64,000 nucleotides of DNA from Chrysogorgia sp. JL179-B06 (Eukaryota; Cnidaria; Anthozoa; Scleralcyonacea; Chrysogorgiidae), in contig JAYKKM010000307.1 of the NCBI GenBank assembly GCA_035772405.1, positions 1,165,051-1,229,050 on the forward strand, written 5' to 3'. Positions 50,988-63,945 of this stretch are shown piece by piece (position 1 is the first letter of the stretch; every line of letters begins with the position of its first letter). Both the position numbers and the translations under genes were made by a program. The notes below the pieces were generated by a model. It made no database searches. It saw only the letters and a program-made list of their open reading frames with translations, and was not told the origin of the DNA.

Positions 50988-52396
50988 ATGACTGGATTGA
51001 GTTTAGATTTATTTTATTCACAATTATTCGAATATGGCTGCAGGTCGAGGTTCACGTTCGTGTCAGACGACTCAGTTGAAAATGTTAGCAAAGATAAAGT
51101 GCCAATAAACACTATAAAGCACACTACGTGGAGTACAAACGTATACAAAGCGTCGGTGAAAGAGAGAAACGACCAGTTCAAAGATTTTCAGTGTGAAAAA
51201 ACGCAATTTCAAAGCATTCCAAATTTAGATTGTATTAGTGTCGAAGAAATCAATTACTGGTTAAGCAAATTTGCTGTGGAAGTGTGGAAGAAGGGGATTA
51301 TAGACACGAGGTGCTGTATAGCCTGTTCTGTGGTATCAACCGTACAATCCAAGAAAGCAAGCCCGAAATAAGCTTGTTTCAAACGCCACAATTAAAGCCG
51401 TTTCAGAACGTCTTAGACGGGCGATAAAAAGAGCTTCAAGGAAAACAGCCACCTACCGAAAACGAGCAGATGCAATTTCTGTAAATGACGAAGCGAAAAT
51501 GTGGGAGGAAGGTATTCTTGGGACAGAAACGCCCGACGATGTGATCAACACGTTGTTGTTTCTTACTGGCAAGCTGTTCGCGTTAAGAGGAGGGCAAGAG
51601 CAACGTGACCTTAGTCATGACCAGTTTCAGTTCGTTGAACAATGTGACGGCATGATGATGATAAAATATGGAGAGAAATTGTCTAAAACAAACCAAGGCG
51701 GGTTGAAACGAAGAAAGAAAGAGGCGAAGCAGATTGAGCATGTGGAAGATCCTTTTGATGTGAAATCTTTGACGTTTATGTACAACTTCTATTTATCGAA
51801 ATGGTAAGTTTATTTGTATTCGTTATCGTGTTTGCAGTGTTAGTATTATTATCGAGACTAAATTTTATGCACATTTGTCGTTTGTTTCTTGTAGCCCTAT
51901 AGGTATTGGCGACTTGTTTTATCTCAGACCAAAGCAGAAGTGGACGTGTGCGTCAGAAATTTGGTTTGAAGCTCTACCAATAGGAAAAAACATGTTAGAT
52001 AAACGCGTGAAAGAAATGTGTGGCAAAATATGCAAAGAAAGAAATTACAGCAATCATTCTTTAAGGGCGACTGCCATTACTAGGATGTATGACGCTGGAT
52101 TGCAGGAGAACCTAATTATGAAGAGAAGTGGCCACTGTTCGGTCGAAGGAGTGCGAACGTATAAGAGGGATAATCCAAATGAAACGAAAGACGTGTCTGA
52201 TGTCTTGGCAGCGTCGAAACCGGTATCTGAGAGACCAGAAGTAGACACTTTCGGTGGAGATGTTGATGATGCTGTGCTAGTTAGTGTCGTTGATGAGTAT
52301 GAAAAGAGACAGCAATCGTCTATAAATCTAAGTGGTTTGCTTCAAGGAGCCACTGATAGTCACGTAAATATTAACATCAATATCAACAGAGGCTGA
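50988..52396 (+). pseudogene. Crypton-like tyrosine recombinase (DUF3504-type)
   Basis: Exons: 50,988 to about 51,800 and 51,892-52,396, with a GTAAGT...TTGTAG intron. The N-terminal part has CISVEEINYWLSKFAVEV and, after a shift near 51,310, LYSLFCGINRTIQESKPEIS. Further shifts and two stops lie near 51,425-51,485. The catalytic part shows LFALRGGQEQRDLSHDQF (first Arg), then NHSLRATAITRMYDAGL (H-x-x-R), GHCSVEGVRTYKR (GH...Y). These are the R...HxxR...H...Y residues of tyrosine recombinases in Crypton transposons and their host-derived relatives. Confidence 0.75.
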
Positions 52397-52569
52397 TAGC
52401 GTGAATTTTACACTATTTGCAGTGTTTGAGTTTGAATTTTGCGTTGAATAGTTGACTTACATTATACTTGTATACATTTAAAATGTAAATGTAGAATAGA
52501 TGTCTGTTAATAAAAATGTTGTGAGTGTTCTACGACTATCTATAATATTATATCTATAATAGATATGCA

Positions 52570-52725
52570 AGCGGGAAATTTAGTAAAAGAGAAAGGATTT
52601 CTTTGTCTACTAATTTTCCCCTGCATGGTTGAGGGAAAATTAGTAGACAAAGAAATCTTTTGTTTTCTACTAAATTTCCCAGGGAAATTTAATTTCCCAA
52701 GGAAATTTAGAAGACAAAGGCGTAT
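52570..52725. repeat. foldback / inverted repeat after recombinase
   Basis: GATTTCTTTGTCTACTAATT pairs with AATTAGTAGACAAAGAAATC, and GGGAAATTTAG words recur on both sides (52,575-52,715). Probably a hairpin-type MITE or the end of the Crypton element. Confidence 0.65.
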
Positions 52726-52882
52726 GCATGGGTAATGAGGAAAATACGAGGTTTACATTCCCGGAGAGAACAAAAGAATCCGAGGCGATCATGGTATTAT
52801 CATAATGCCAGTATTTACATGAACATATTTAAATAACGAATTCATAAGTATTAGAAATTTATAAATGTTAATCGCGGATTAT

Positions 52883-55800
52883 TTACATGCCATCGTCGTC
52901 ACTTTCATTTGCATCACCATTCTCGCTATCGCTGCTGCTGTACCCAGTTGCGTCATCTGTAATAGTAACCTGTGAACAAGGTTGCAGTTCATCACCAACA
53001 ATTTCATGTACATTGCAATATTGTTGAAATTTATACTTAAGTATAGCAAGACGTATTTTCTGTCGTTCTGCTTCCTGCTTAACCAAACCAATTTCACCCA
53101 CTGAAAAAAGCTCGCTATCAACGTTCTGAAGCGTTTTTATGTCATTGACATAAAATTCTATGACGTGAATCATTTCGTTTTTAAGAAGCTCTATTTCTTC
53201 AGTACATCTTTCTTTCAATTGGTAACATTCCAGAATTTGCTGCTTGAATGACTGTGTGATAGATGACGGGATTGACTCTCCGTTTTCACCTTGAGACTCA
53301 TGGCTTTGTTCGAGCAATAACGAGGAGACAACATCATGAAATGTATAGGTATTGTGCTCCACAATATCACCTAATTCATACAATATCTTGCAAACATTAT
53401 CTCTCTCTTTCAAAGAACCCCTGATGGATTTGGATTGTTTTTAATTCCTCTTTCAATCCTATTTGCAATGGCCTGTCCATCTAAACAGAGCAACTATATG
53501 CACCTATATACTTAGGAAATAGATTTAACACAAAACAGTTTACCTGCGTACTTTTTCTTTAAATTCGTTAAGAATTTATGTTCTCTACCGGATGAAATCA
53601 GCTCGTTTTTCAGTTGTTCCAAGAGCTTGGTGTGAAATAGTAATTTGTAGTTCAGGTACTCAGTGTCGGATCTCTTCCATCTCGTTATTTTGAACTTTCG
53701 TTCAACTTCAACAAGTTTTTTTCCAATCTTAATGCAGAGATAACAAAAATGATCGAATTAATATTTCTATATATAATAATCTATATTATAATTATATATG
53801 TAGAAGAAGGGTTAGCCCTTTCACCTCCAATATAGTTTAATAAACGAGCAGCAATGTTTTATCAGGTTTAAAACCACGATAGACTTGATAAAACACGTTC
53901 TGCGAGTTTATTGAACGGCTTCAAAAACGAGCGCAGTAGTGATCTTTGATGATGAAGGGAATTATTAGATATTTATGAAATATTTCATATTTTCATTTCA
54001 TATTCATGCATTCATCACAAGTCCCTTGCAAAATGCTTTCATCCCTGAAATAATATATATCAATATATAAATCTTCAATAAATATATACAGAACACAGTC
54101 ACATTTAATGCCACGTAAGTACACAAAAAATCATATAGAAATTGGTCTACTCAGTGGCATAATGTATTCGGGCCGTTTATGAACCAACTAATATACTGTA
54201 CAGTACCTTAAACAATAATATTGTTGAAGTCTTACAAAATATTGCTCTTTCCAAGAAACTGTTTCTGCCAATTGTCCTAAACGAAACAAGACATAAAATA
54301 TAAAACATTTCGCGTTTTCCAGCTCTTGTGCGATTAAGGAAACACGAGTGGAAATTTGAGAGAAACATTCGTTTATAAAGATGATTGACAAGAATCATCT
54401 TAATAATAAGAATAAGAATTATCTTACTCGCACAAGATATGAATATATAAACGGTTGTCCTGTAAAGCATTAAACATTCTCGTCAGTTTTATTTCACTTT
54501 TAATAAAACATTTTCTGGAAGATCTTTTTTACAAATAGCGGGATATTTTCTAGGCTCACAATCCAGCCGTTGGGGTTTTCAGTAGGATCGCGTCATCCCG
54601 GGCAACCCCAACGGCTGTAATTTGACCCTAGAAATTTTCATTGAAGGTTTCTATATATACAGTTATGGTAGCATGGATCGTAATCAGTGATCGTAACCAA
54701 TCAACACACAGGTTTTCAAAATGTTATTTTCCAACTTTTATTATATATAAATGCATGTATTTAATTTCTACGATTTATACTTTGTATGTTATATTAAATA
54801 TATGTGACAGATATATATAATTGAATTCCAGAATACCTAGGTTCACAGTATTTTTTTGCATATAGTATTCATTTTCTTCCTTTAGCCAGTGCTCGATTTG
54901 GGATGTGTCAAAATCTATTATAAACATATGGACAATAAATAATACAGCAATTGAAATGCTCATGACCATGGCGAATATACATTATAAGCCAAAAAAACAA
55001 ATATATTTTTGCATTGCATGCACATACAATATTACAATCTCACTCGCACCAACTCTATCATTCAAAAATGTACCTGTAACAGATTCAGTCATTTCTTTGA
55101 ATGTTGCTTCAGCAGTTTTATGCAGATCTTTCGTTCGTACCATCCGCCGACTTAACCTTTCCCCAAGTTTGGATTTGCTTGTGCGACCGTAATGTAACAG
55201 ACAATCTGTGAATGCATCAATTCGTCGCGAGGGTGACATTTCTTTTGTAATTGAACTAAAACCTCTCATATACGACCACAATCTCTCCATTACTTCACCA
55301 TCTGTGAGACCAAAACCGGTCATACGTCTAGGACTGTACATAATCTAAAAGAATATCAAATAACTGACTGATTGACTGACTGACATTTTTTCGTTTGGAT
55401 AACATTGAACTTTTACCTGACATGCAACTTTATGTCCGTAAACATGAAATATAGGTATGGCCAACTTAACGTGTGTCAAAATATCTGAGAAGTCCATGGA
55501 ATTCTAAACAAGAGTGAATATACAGGAATTGCCTATATATTCATACTTCAACTCAATTACTAGTGCAAGTGATTATTATAGGCCGCACAGGCGCACATGA
55601 ATGCGCACATTGTATGTTGTGCACATATACCTGCAAATGACGCTGAAGTATACATGAAATGTCATACAAAAGGTTGTAGCTAATATTTCTATCTTTCGTT
55701 TGGGATATCATGTCTTTAATAAGCCAAACAGCATACGAAATCCTAAATAGATAATGCACACAGTTTAAAATATGACTTTCTAATTAATATAGTATATTAG

Positions 55801-58800
55801 TATTATTACTTTATTATTAATATAATAGTAAATACAATGCAACACGATTGAAGAAAGTGTGTTTAATTCATTCTATTTGGAAGCCAGAACAATTCTACCC
55901 ATCTTATTAACAGCTTGAGTCAGTCCCCACTAATTCTTTGCACTCTGACTCCACCTTGGTTTTCATGATTTCACGCTGTTTAGGCATGCGCATTTTGTCA
56001 CACGTTTTACATTCTAGGCATCTACAAACGCTTTTGGAACAAACGCGTTTGGAATAAACGTTTTCGAACAAACACTTTTGGAACAAAAGGTTGCCTGTCT
56101 CAGTGTTTCTATACCAAAATAGAAATGAAATAGACATAACCTATCTCCACCGTAACCTACTCGAGATTGTTTTGGCGAGGACCAAATGAATTGGGCCTTG
56201 GGCAATTATATTGCTCATTGTAGATTCATTGCTCATCGCAGGTCTTTATCTAGATAAAGACTGTGAATATATATAATGAGCAACAGAATTTATCCAAAGT
56301 CTTTATTCTTCACGGAATTTATGTGATATACATCCCTGTGAAGCAAAGAACAAGGAAAACTGACTCAATCATTAAATAAAATATGATGAACCATTCAAAT
56401 GTAATTTTTACTGATACCTTTCACCGTGCTTTAAATTTACAAAACGTTTTGGAAACTCTTCCAAATATCCCTGTCTCGTCTAGTCCTGCAAACCTCTGGT
56501 TTGATCTAAGTGCACTACCAGCTAAGAAATTGTGGCAATCCTATTTTACGTAAATCGAAGTAACATCTTAATATTCAATAAATAGATTTCATTTAGCTGT
56601 TGCCAGTTCAGTTATATAAGGTATTTTTGGTAAATGTGGTTTCGTGGTTTTTGTAAATTCAACACCAAATGAGTAGCATGTTTACTTCAAATGAGTAGCA
56701 TCAACGTTAGTCTATTACACTGCAATGTATTGATCTGAAATATTTTAAAATCTCTTTTCTGTCCGCATAGGTCTTTAGTGTTCTATTCATCTCTCATGGT
56801 AATCCCTCGGACAGGAATAAGTTAAACTACATAAAAATCAGATCCTGCATTTCGTTATTCGATTTTGGCAGATTCGTGCTCTGATAAAAAACTTTAGTCA
56901 ACAGGTTGAAAGCTCAGCGATAAATTAAAACGTGGTGTTTCCACAAATATACATAAAAAATCATACAATATTGGGTGTTTTGGCCTTTGGTTTATTTCCA
57001 AATTTTGGTAACTTAGATTGTTGCACTACCGTAGTTCGAGAAAAGTCCCTAATCATGCACAGATGACATAAAAACGTGGTAAGAACAAAACTAGTCCTCA
57101 AGATGCAGTTCATGCAGGGTCACTGATGTTCTTAATCACCACGTTATGACGTCGGTGCAACAAAAGATAAATATAAAGAATAAAATAGTCACATACACTG
57201 CTGGAATTTCTATCTTGATAACTGTTTACGAAATCATCGACGACTTCTTGATCAGCAAAGAGAAGACCATATCGTACTGGATCTAACACACTAACGCCAG
57301 ACGATTTCTTTCTTGGTAGACCAAAAAGAGCATCAAAAGACTCAAATAAAACCCCATTTTCCTTAACAAATCAAAAGCAATTAAACAACGCTTATATATA
57401 TATATATATTACGACGTGCTGCAACAGTTATACTAACCTTTGGACATGCGGGACAAATGTTTTCTCCATCACGATCAGGACATATATCTTTTAAGGTACG
57501 CAGATCAAATTTAAAATGCCTTAAAAGGACATAAAAGTTTAATGACACCAGTTATGACAATAAAGAAATGAGTATAAAACTGTACATAATGAACAAAATA
57601 TATAATTATGTACTTACAGGTATAGTATGCATATTATATCTAACATGAACGTACCATTGATAGGGTTATCCAGTATCACTTCGTAAAAGAGCTGGGGTGC
57701 GTCCTTACAATGTATATTAATGTGATCACAACGTATAATACATCAATTTAAAGCTAATTGTCACAGAAGAAATTTCAGGAATCGTCAACTGTTTTATTTG
57801 CATGAAGAAAAAAAAGGGACACTTGCTTCAAAGTGAGTACAGTAAGTAATTTTATATTGCTTTTATACTACTGTAATATTTAATAAATTATCTACAAAAA
57901 CATGCCGTTGATTTTTGATGTAAAATATATTGTGACTACGTTAAAAATCATTAATAAAACGAAGCAAAAGATTATCGTTGATAATTTATGAAATATTACA
58001 ATGGTATAAAATTTAAAAGCATCAATCAAATTCTAAACCTTGGACTTTAAACTCTTGAGGTTGGAAGCTCACTTAAAAATACTTATTTTTTCTTTCTCTT
58101 TGATTTCACAACCTTCTCCCATGACCAATTCGCTTTAAAATGGTACAGGTATGTGATACGTTGTGGTCCAATTAATAACCGGATAACTCTATTGTTAGAC
58201 TTTAAAAGATGTTGTTTGGAGCTCATGCATATGGAAGTATACAGACCTAAACTGCAACCATGAAGCAAACTTTGTAATTTGGGTATTACCTGAATTCTTC
58301 AAATGCAGCCAACATGTTTCGATATATTTCTATGGGCTTGTGGACAATCTAACAATATAAAAACACAAAAATTAACAACTTGTGAGACATTGTAATTATA
58401 TACATGTATAATATTATGGGGTCTTAGTGAAATCTAATTTTAAATAATTGAAACAATTTCCATGTGCTTAATCTCTTTTGCTATGGTACAGTACTACAGT
58501 AGGAACTGGATGTACATTCAAGGATTTAATGGCTGTGCATACGTTGATTTCTTGTACTATGTCTTGTTGATCTTCATTGGAACCATTGATACAATGTATA
58601 ATAACTTCCACCCTCTAGAAATGAAAAAAATACTATATGTATATGTATATAGTACTGTACATCTACCTGTCCTGCTAAAAATAGAGTCTGTATGTAATTG
58701 TTTGACACCCATTAAATAATTTACTGGAAAATTTGAAAAATCAGGAAGAGATGCACAAAATTGTTTAACAGACACTTTACCAACAAGGAAAATCTTCTCT

Positions 58801-58952
58801 AACTGTTCCATTAAAGAAAATGTAAAGGCCATCAGAGGTTTAACTGGTGTAGCTGGCCAGAGACCCAACTCAACCAATGTACAGGCTTCACTCTTGCAAC
58901 CACAAAATAATACTTGATATTCATGTTGAAGACCTACACAATTGTTTATCAT
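52883..58952 (-). CDS. KDZ transposase-like gene, multi-exon
   Basis: Exons in order from the right: FCGCKSEACTLVELGLWPATPVKPLMAF (58,952-58,700; motif WPATPVKP); C-x-x-x-GENICPACPK (57,530-57,440); DALFGLPRKKSSG and the following DPVRYGLLFADQEVVDDFV (57,350-57,200); YNLLYDISCILQRHL (55,690-55,620); PIFHVYGHKVACQ (55,490-55,420); GFGLTDGEVMERLWSY and TKEMSPSRRIDAF (55,320-55,180); a coiled helix exon (53,750-53,548) and a final exon to 52,883 ending in an acidic tail. These are signatures of Kyakuja-Dileera-Zisupton transposases. Exon borders are approximate and I cannot prove that the gene is intact. Confidence 0.75.
53815..53945. repeat. imperfect inverted repeat in an intergenic/intronic stretch
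   Basis: GTTTAATAAACGAGCAGCAA and TTTTATCAG pair with CTTGATAAAACACGTTCTGC and GAGTTTATTGAAC. About 130 bp, no coding. Small foldback element inside the KDZ gene region. Confidence 0.5.
54545..54645. repeat. hairpin with CAGCCGTTGGGGTT stem
   Basis: CAGCCGTTGGGGTT at 54,571 pairs with AACCCCAACGGCTG at 54,604, and TTTTCTAGG with CCTAGAAA on the outside. Small MITE-like foldback in an intron. Confidence 0.65.
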
Positions 58953-61900
58953 TTATCAAATTAAAAAGGTTGCACTCAACACGGTAGATTACTGCTGTCG
59001 CATGAAGAGAAAATTTGTGGAAACACCATGTTTTTTATTTATAACTGATTTGTTTGTTTGTACGAATTTTTAATCAGGATAAATACACTTCAGTAATTAC
59101 AATTTTACTGTTATAAATGTGTGTCCTGAATTTATGTAATAATATATTAATGAAAATCTAAACTATATAATATTTATTTAAAGTACAGTTCGATGGCTTT
59201 GAGGAAGTCCATTGTGTTATCTATTTTTCTAATATGCAGAGGTAGATTATTGAATATAATTCCTGCCTGATAGAAGAAAGCCTTTTGGGTGCCACTTAAT
59301 CTTGTTTTTGGTAAGATAATACAATGTTGATTGTTCCTAGTAGATTTTCCATGATCCATTAATTTAAAGTAATGGTTGAAATTTTCACAAAGTTCTCCTT
59401 TAAGCGACTTGTAGACCAAAGTAACAACATCGCTTTATTCGATAGTTTTCCAAGGTAGTCATAGTAATGTTAGCTTTAAAATGATCGGCTGTATGTAATA
59501 TTATTTGCTTTGCTCTGTTTTCTAGCCTTGAGAATTTCTTAGCTAATGAGTCACTAGGATTACAACAAAGTATTGAACAATAAGTCATTACAGGGAGAAT
59601 CATTGTTCTATAAATGCATTCGGCTGCATGGATTGTGATGGAGTTTCTAATCCTATAGAGTAACTTCAGTCTTCCTGATGACTTTTTATATACTTTGGCG
59701 TAATGATCAGTGAGGTTGAGTGAAGGGTCGATTAGTACTCCCAGGTAGTTGTATGATTGACAATGAACAATTTTGGTTGATCTATAATATACATCAAAAG
59801 CAGTAATACTTTTAAGACGCTTAGTTGTGCCAAGTAACATTGCTTCCGTTTTTCCTTTATTCAAGTTTATTATAAGTTCGCTTGCATCCAGCCATTCGGA
59901 TAATCTACCCGATCATCATTTAATTTGTACTTGATGACATCTAAGGCTGTATCAGAGACATATATGACCGTATCATCTGCATACATTATAATCCTGGCAT
60001 GATTAAAGCATTTCTCGATGTCATTTACATACATTACGAATAGAAGGGGGCCCAAGATAGATCCCTGAGGCACTCCACAATTCACATACTGGAAGTCTGA
60101 CATCACATTATTAAATTTCACTCTTTGTCTTTCTTAGAAATAAATAATTTATAAACCATTCATGCTCAACCCCGACTATTCCAAAGGCCGGTAGTTTTGA
60201 AAGGAGAATTGAATGAGAGACAGTGTCGAATGCCTTCTTGAAGTCTATAAAGACTGCACCAGTTAGATTTCCTTGATCTGTGCTTCTACGGATATCATCC
60301 ACGAACAATGTTGTTGCCAGCTCAGTGGATCTCCTTGGTCTGAAACCAAATTGTTGTTTCATTAACAGCTTATTTCTCTTCTAAGTAACTCATAAGCTGC
60401 TGGTGTACAAGCATTTCCAAAATCTTCGAAAGTGATGGTAATACAGAAATTGGTCTATAGTTATCAAATGTTGATTTATCGCCTGATTTATAGATTGGAA
60501 TTACCATAGCTTGTTTAAAATCCATTGGTATTTCTCCAGAGTCAAGGGAAAGATTTATAATAAAAGTTAACGGCTCCGCAATGACAAAGGCAGAATCTTT
60601 CAGTAAATTTGGGGGAAGATCGTCTAACCCAGCAGTCTTATTTCGTTTAAGTTTCTTTTAATTCCCTAAAAACGTCAGATACCGTAACAGTCTTGAATCT
60701 GAAAGGATTACATCTTAAAGCACTATAAGGTTGTTGCACATAGTTCCAGACAAAGTCTTTAAATAGAATTGATTTGGATTTAATTTTAGCAGCAACGGAG
60801 CTAAAAAAGATACAGAAACCGTTACTTATTTCAGAGCTATCTGTTGTAACATCTCCGTTTATTTGAAATCCGGTAGTGCTGCATGATTTTGGAGTTGTGG
60901 ATGGATATATTTGCTTAATTGTTTTCCAAAAGTGGTCAGGTTTGGAAAGATTGTTGTTAATTAAGTCACGGTGGTATTTTCCCTTTGCTGCTTTAATTTT
61001 GTTATTAACTCTATTTCTCTTTCTCTTGTATAATAACCAATGTCGCTCGTTATTCGATTTTCTAGCTTTACGTTAGAAGGCAATCCCGTACGTTCATTTC
61101 TTTCTTTAGTTCTAAAGGTTAGCCATGGACAAAATCTTCCTTTAATTATTTTTTCAATAAGTGGCGCATGATTGTTAAAGCTGTTGGAAAGGATTTCTTT
61201 CATGTTATGCCATGCTCTAGAGACAGAACCAGCCGCGAATACTCCAGTCCAATCAATGCATTTTAATTCATCACAAAGTTTGTCAGGATTATAGTTGCGA
61301 TAATTTCGGCATTTTATTTTCACGGCTTATATTTAAGAGCATTTCTTTTTCGACAACAGCCAACCATATCATGATCGCTTATGCTGCTAGGGATAACTGA
61401 GATATGACACAATCTTTCAGGATGAGTTGTTGCTATGATATCTATAAGCGATTTCGTTGTTTTGGGTTATTCTAGTAGGAGACGATACTGTTTGTTTAAA
61501 ACCAGCAGCCGTTAAAGTTATTTTTAAAATCTTTATGATCGGTCTTTGTAGATAATCACAATTTACATCCCCCAAGAGAATTGATTCCCTATTCTCGGCT
61601 GAAACTTTGGAGATCATATTGTCAAAGAAAACATTGAAATTTGTTGGCAAATATTTCGAGGAGTCAGGTGGTCGATAGATAATACCAACAAGGGGGCCTT
61701 TGGAATTTGGGAAAATAATTTCCAACCATAAACATTCAATCTCTTCAAATTCTAAATCATATCGCCTAAGATAGGATACACCGTCTCTAATATATGCTCC
61801 AACGCCTCCAGCGTTCCCACTTGATCTGATCTTACTTTCATATATATACCCCGGAATAAACAATTCAGCACTGGTTGTAGAAGAATCTTGATGAGTTTCA

Positions 61901-62243
61901 CTCAGACCAATAATATTCAAATTCTCATGTGATGATAAAAGTTCCATAAACAAATCTTTATTATGGATTAAACCACGCACATTTTGATGAATGAGTTTGA
62001 AACCTCTTACCTTTGAGAGAATATCCAACTCAGGTATTGGTCTTTTAAGCGAGCCAACATCTTCCACAGCAGGCCTTATCGTAGTAGCATTGATTGAACA
62101 TGATATACAAATTCCATTGTCGCTAGGGCCAATACACTTTAGATGGAAGATTTTACTACAGGTTGAACAAGAGATATTACTTTGATTTTTTCGTATAACT
62201 TTAAAACAGGATTGACAATGGCACTTAGTAGCTCCCGCAGTTG

Positions 62244-62273
62244 GTCCAGGATTTAGGTTTATGTCGTTGGATA
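62244..62273 (-). other. 2A-like ribosome-skipping motif
   Basis: The peptide LSNDINLNPGP fits the core D-x-x-x-NPGP of 2A sequences, which make the ribosome release and restart between Gly and Pro. Several CR1-type LINEs of marine invertebrates carry such motifs at the N-terminus before the zinc cluster, as here. Asn at the usual Glu position may reduce efficiency. Confidence 0.55.
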
Positions 62274-62559
62274 AAAGTAGAATAAGACAAGAGAGATATC
62301 TATTAACCGATACCGAAGTTCCCTTGCTTAGAGATTGTCTGCTTGAGGAAGGTGTCAAAGTTCCGCTCCAATCAACACCAGTTAACTTTGATAGGATTTC
62401 TTGTCCAAAACGCGGCCCAAAAGACTCATGATGTTGACCAATCTTCCATAAAGGGAACGCTTGATAGTTATTTTCATTTTGTAACCACAGGTTTAATGTA
62501 GAAAGTCTTATAAAATGGTAAAGGTAGAGAGCCCATAAGATACCTCTCACCGCCATCTT

Positions 62560-62598
62560 CTATTTTGATTTTTGATTTTGATTTTGATTTTGATTCAT
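62560..62598. repeat. (TTTTGA)n short tandem repeat
   Basis: Five to six units of TTTTGA/ATTTTG directly before the LINE start codon (on the minus strand upstream of the ATG), in the 5' leader. Confidence 0.8.
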
Positions 62599-62599
62599 C

Positions 62600-63248
62600 A
62601 CAATGATTGATCTGAGGAAGGCCTGAGTGGGTCAACAGATGGAAAGCTCAGGATAAATAAAAATGGTGTTTTCAATTACAGTATATCTTTAATGTAACAA
62701 TTTGTCACCATGCAAACATTCAAGAATTTAAGATTACAGTCTGGTATGATAAATGATATGGTTTGTTGCCACAAGCAATAACACTCTATGTATGCAATTT
62801 ATTATTTTGGTCTTTTTCCATTTATGTCCAACCTGTTAAGGGCTACAGACTGATAGTTGAAAGCTCATTCAATCAATCTATTTTGGTGAGAGCCCTATTT
62901 CTCAAGTTTACTACAGTCAGAATATATTGTAAAATTAATGTACACAAATTAATAACAATGTTACAAGTACAACTGCACCTTTCTCATCAGTAATCACAAT
63001 AGTTTTTAGATAGTCCACAATTCCCACAAATGGACATTGATGATTTGGGTTTTTTAGTATTGATGTCTTAAGCTTCACATTAATAAACATATTGTCCTGA
63101 AAAATAAAAAAAATTAAACATGTTTTAAAAATGTTCTATAAACTCAGCCACTAAGGGAGAAACAACTGTGAGCTTTGGCAATGCAGCTATCTAAACAAAC
63201 AAACATTAGTTAAAAACTAAATATACATCCGGCATATGATATTCAGTT
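62600..63248. other. LINE leader and intergenic DNA, no gene seen
   Basis: Includes GGTCAACAGATGGAAAGCTCAGGATAAAT-type sequence near 62,615-62,660 that is similar to 56,895-56,935 (GTCAACAGGTTGAAAGCTCAG), a dispersed repeat shared with the KDZ intron. No reading frame of interest. Confidence 0.4.
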
Positions 63249-63326
63249 TGACCCCTGTGGGGTTTGAACCCACTGACAATATGGTTTACATAGTACGTAA
63301 ACCATTTGCTCAACCAGATAAGGTCA
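63249..63326 (-). tRNA. tRNA-like sequence, probably pseudogene or SINE head
   Basis: The minus strand folds with a perfect T arm (GTGGG-TTCAAAC-CCCAC), an anticodon-like arm (TTTAC, loop GTACTAT with T33, GTAAA) and a mostly paired acceptor with two G-U pairs. Loop reading gives anticodon ACT. The D arm is poor and the variable loop odd, so function is doubtful. Confidence 0.4.
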
Positions 63327-63689
63327 GATATACAGTAGGAAATTGTGACACAACATGTATGTATTGTGGTGATAATTAAGTTTCAATAAACAATTAGATG
63401 AATAGACAGATATATTGTAACTGGGCAAAAAATTTGCCTATAAAATAAAGTGCTCAATATTTAAAAAAGTAGAATGGAATTACAGAATAAAGTAATAAAG
63501 CTAGTACATCATAAACTTAGACTAAGAAATAGTGAGTGTGGTAAGCTACGCTTGCCATACAAAACAGATCTGCAGTGATTAAAATTCAAATGAAGTAACT
63601 CAAGTTTGTCTTTTTGTCTTACTATTCCGCTCTACCGGTATCGAGCACTCTACTCATATATGTTTTCGAACTTGCTATTTATCTATATC

Positions 63690-63945
63690 TATCTGTCTGT
63701 CTGTCTGTCTATATATGTCTATATATATATATGTCTATATATATATGTCTATATATATATATGTCTATATATATATATATGTCTATATGTCTATATGTCT
63801 ATATGTCTGTATGTCTGTATGTCTATATGTCTATATGTCTATATGTCTATATGTCTGTATGTCTATATGTCTGTATGTCTGTATGTCTGTGTGTGTGTAT
63901 GTGTATGTGTATGTGTGTATGTATGTGTATGTGTACACTGTTATT
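63690..63945. repeat. (TGTCTATA)n / (TATG)n microsatellite
   Basis: A long run of TGTC and TATA/TATG units changing into GTGTATGT units. Apparent reading frames on it are by-products of the repeat. Confidence 0.95.

Larger units (their letters stand above)
59150..62600 (-). mobile_element. CR1/L2-type LINE, decayed
   Basis: One polyprotein-like series. 62,556-61,417 holds an N-terminal region with a 2A-like DINLNPGP (about 62,250), a PHD-like zinc cluster (C-x-C-x-x-C ... C-x-x-C...H-x-x-C ... C-x-x-C) and an APE-type endonuclease (HQNVRGL, IIGLSETH, GVGAYIRDG, LVGIIYRPP, LLGDVNCDY). 61,323-60,370 holds the linker and RT start (NKTAGLDDLPPNLLKDSA, YRPISVLP). 60,362-59,870 has FGFRPRRSTE, FIDFKKAFDTV, GVPQGSILGPLLF and MYADDTV. 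The end (59,864-59,174) is the thumb/C-terminal part. Frameshifts make it inactive. Confidence 0.88.

Noticed and set aside
55985..56100. Short tandem AAACG-TTTGGAACA units as a regulatory array
   Set aside because: Four imperfect 15-16-bp units only; low complexity and no supporting context.
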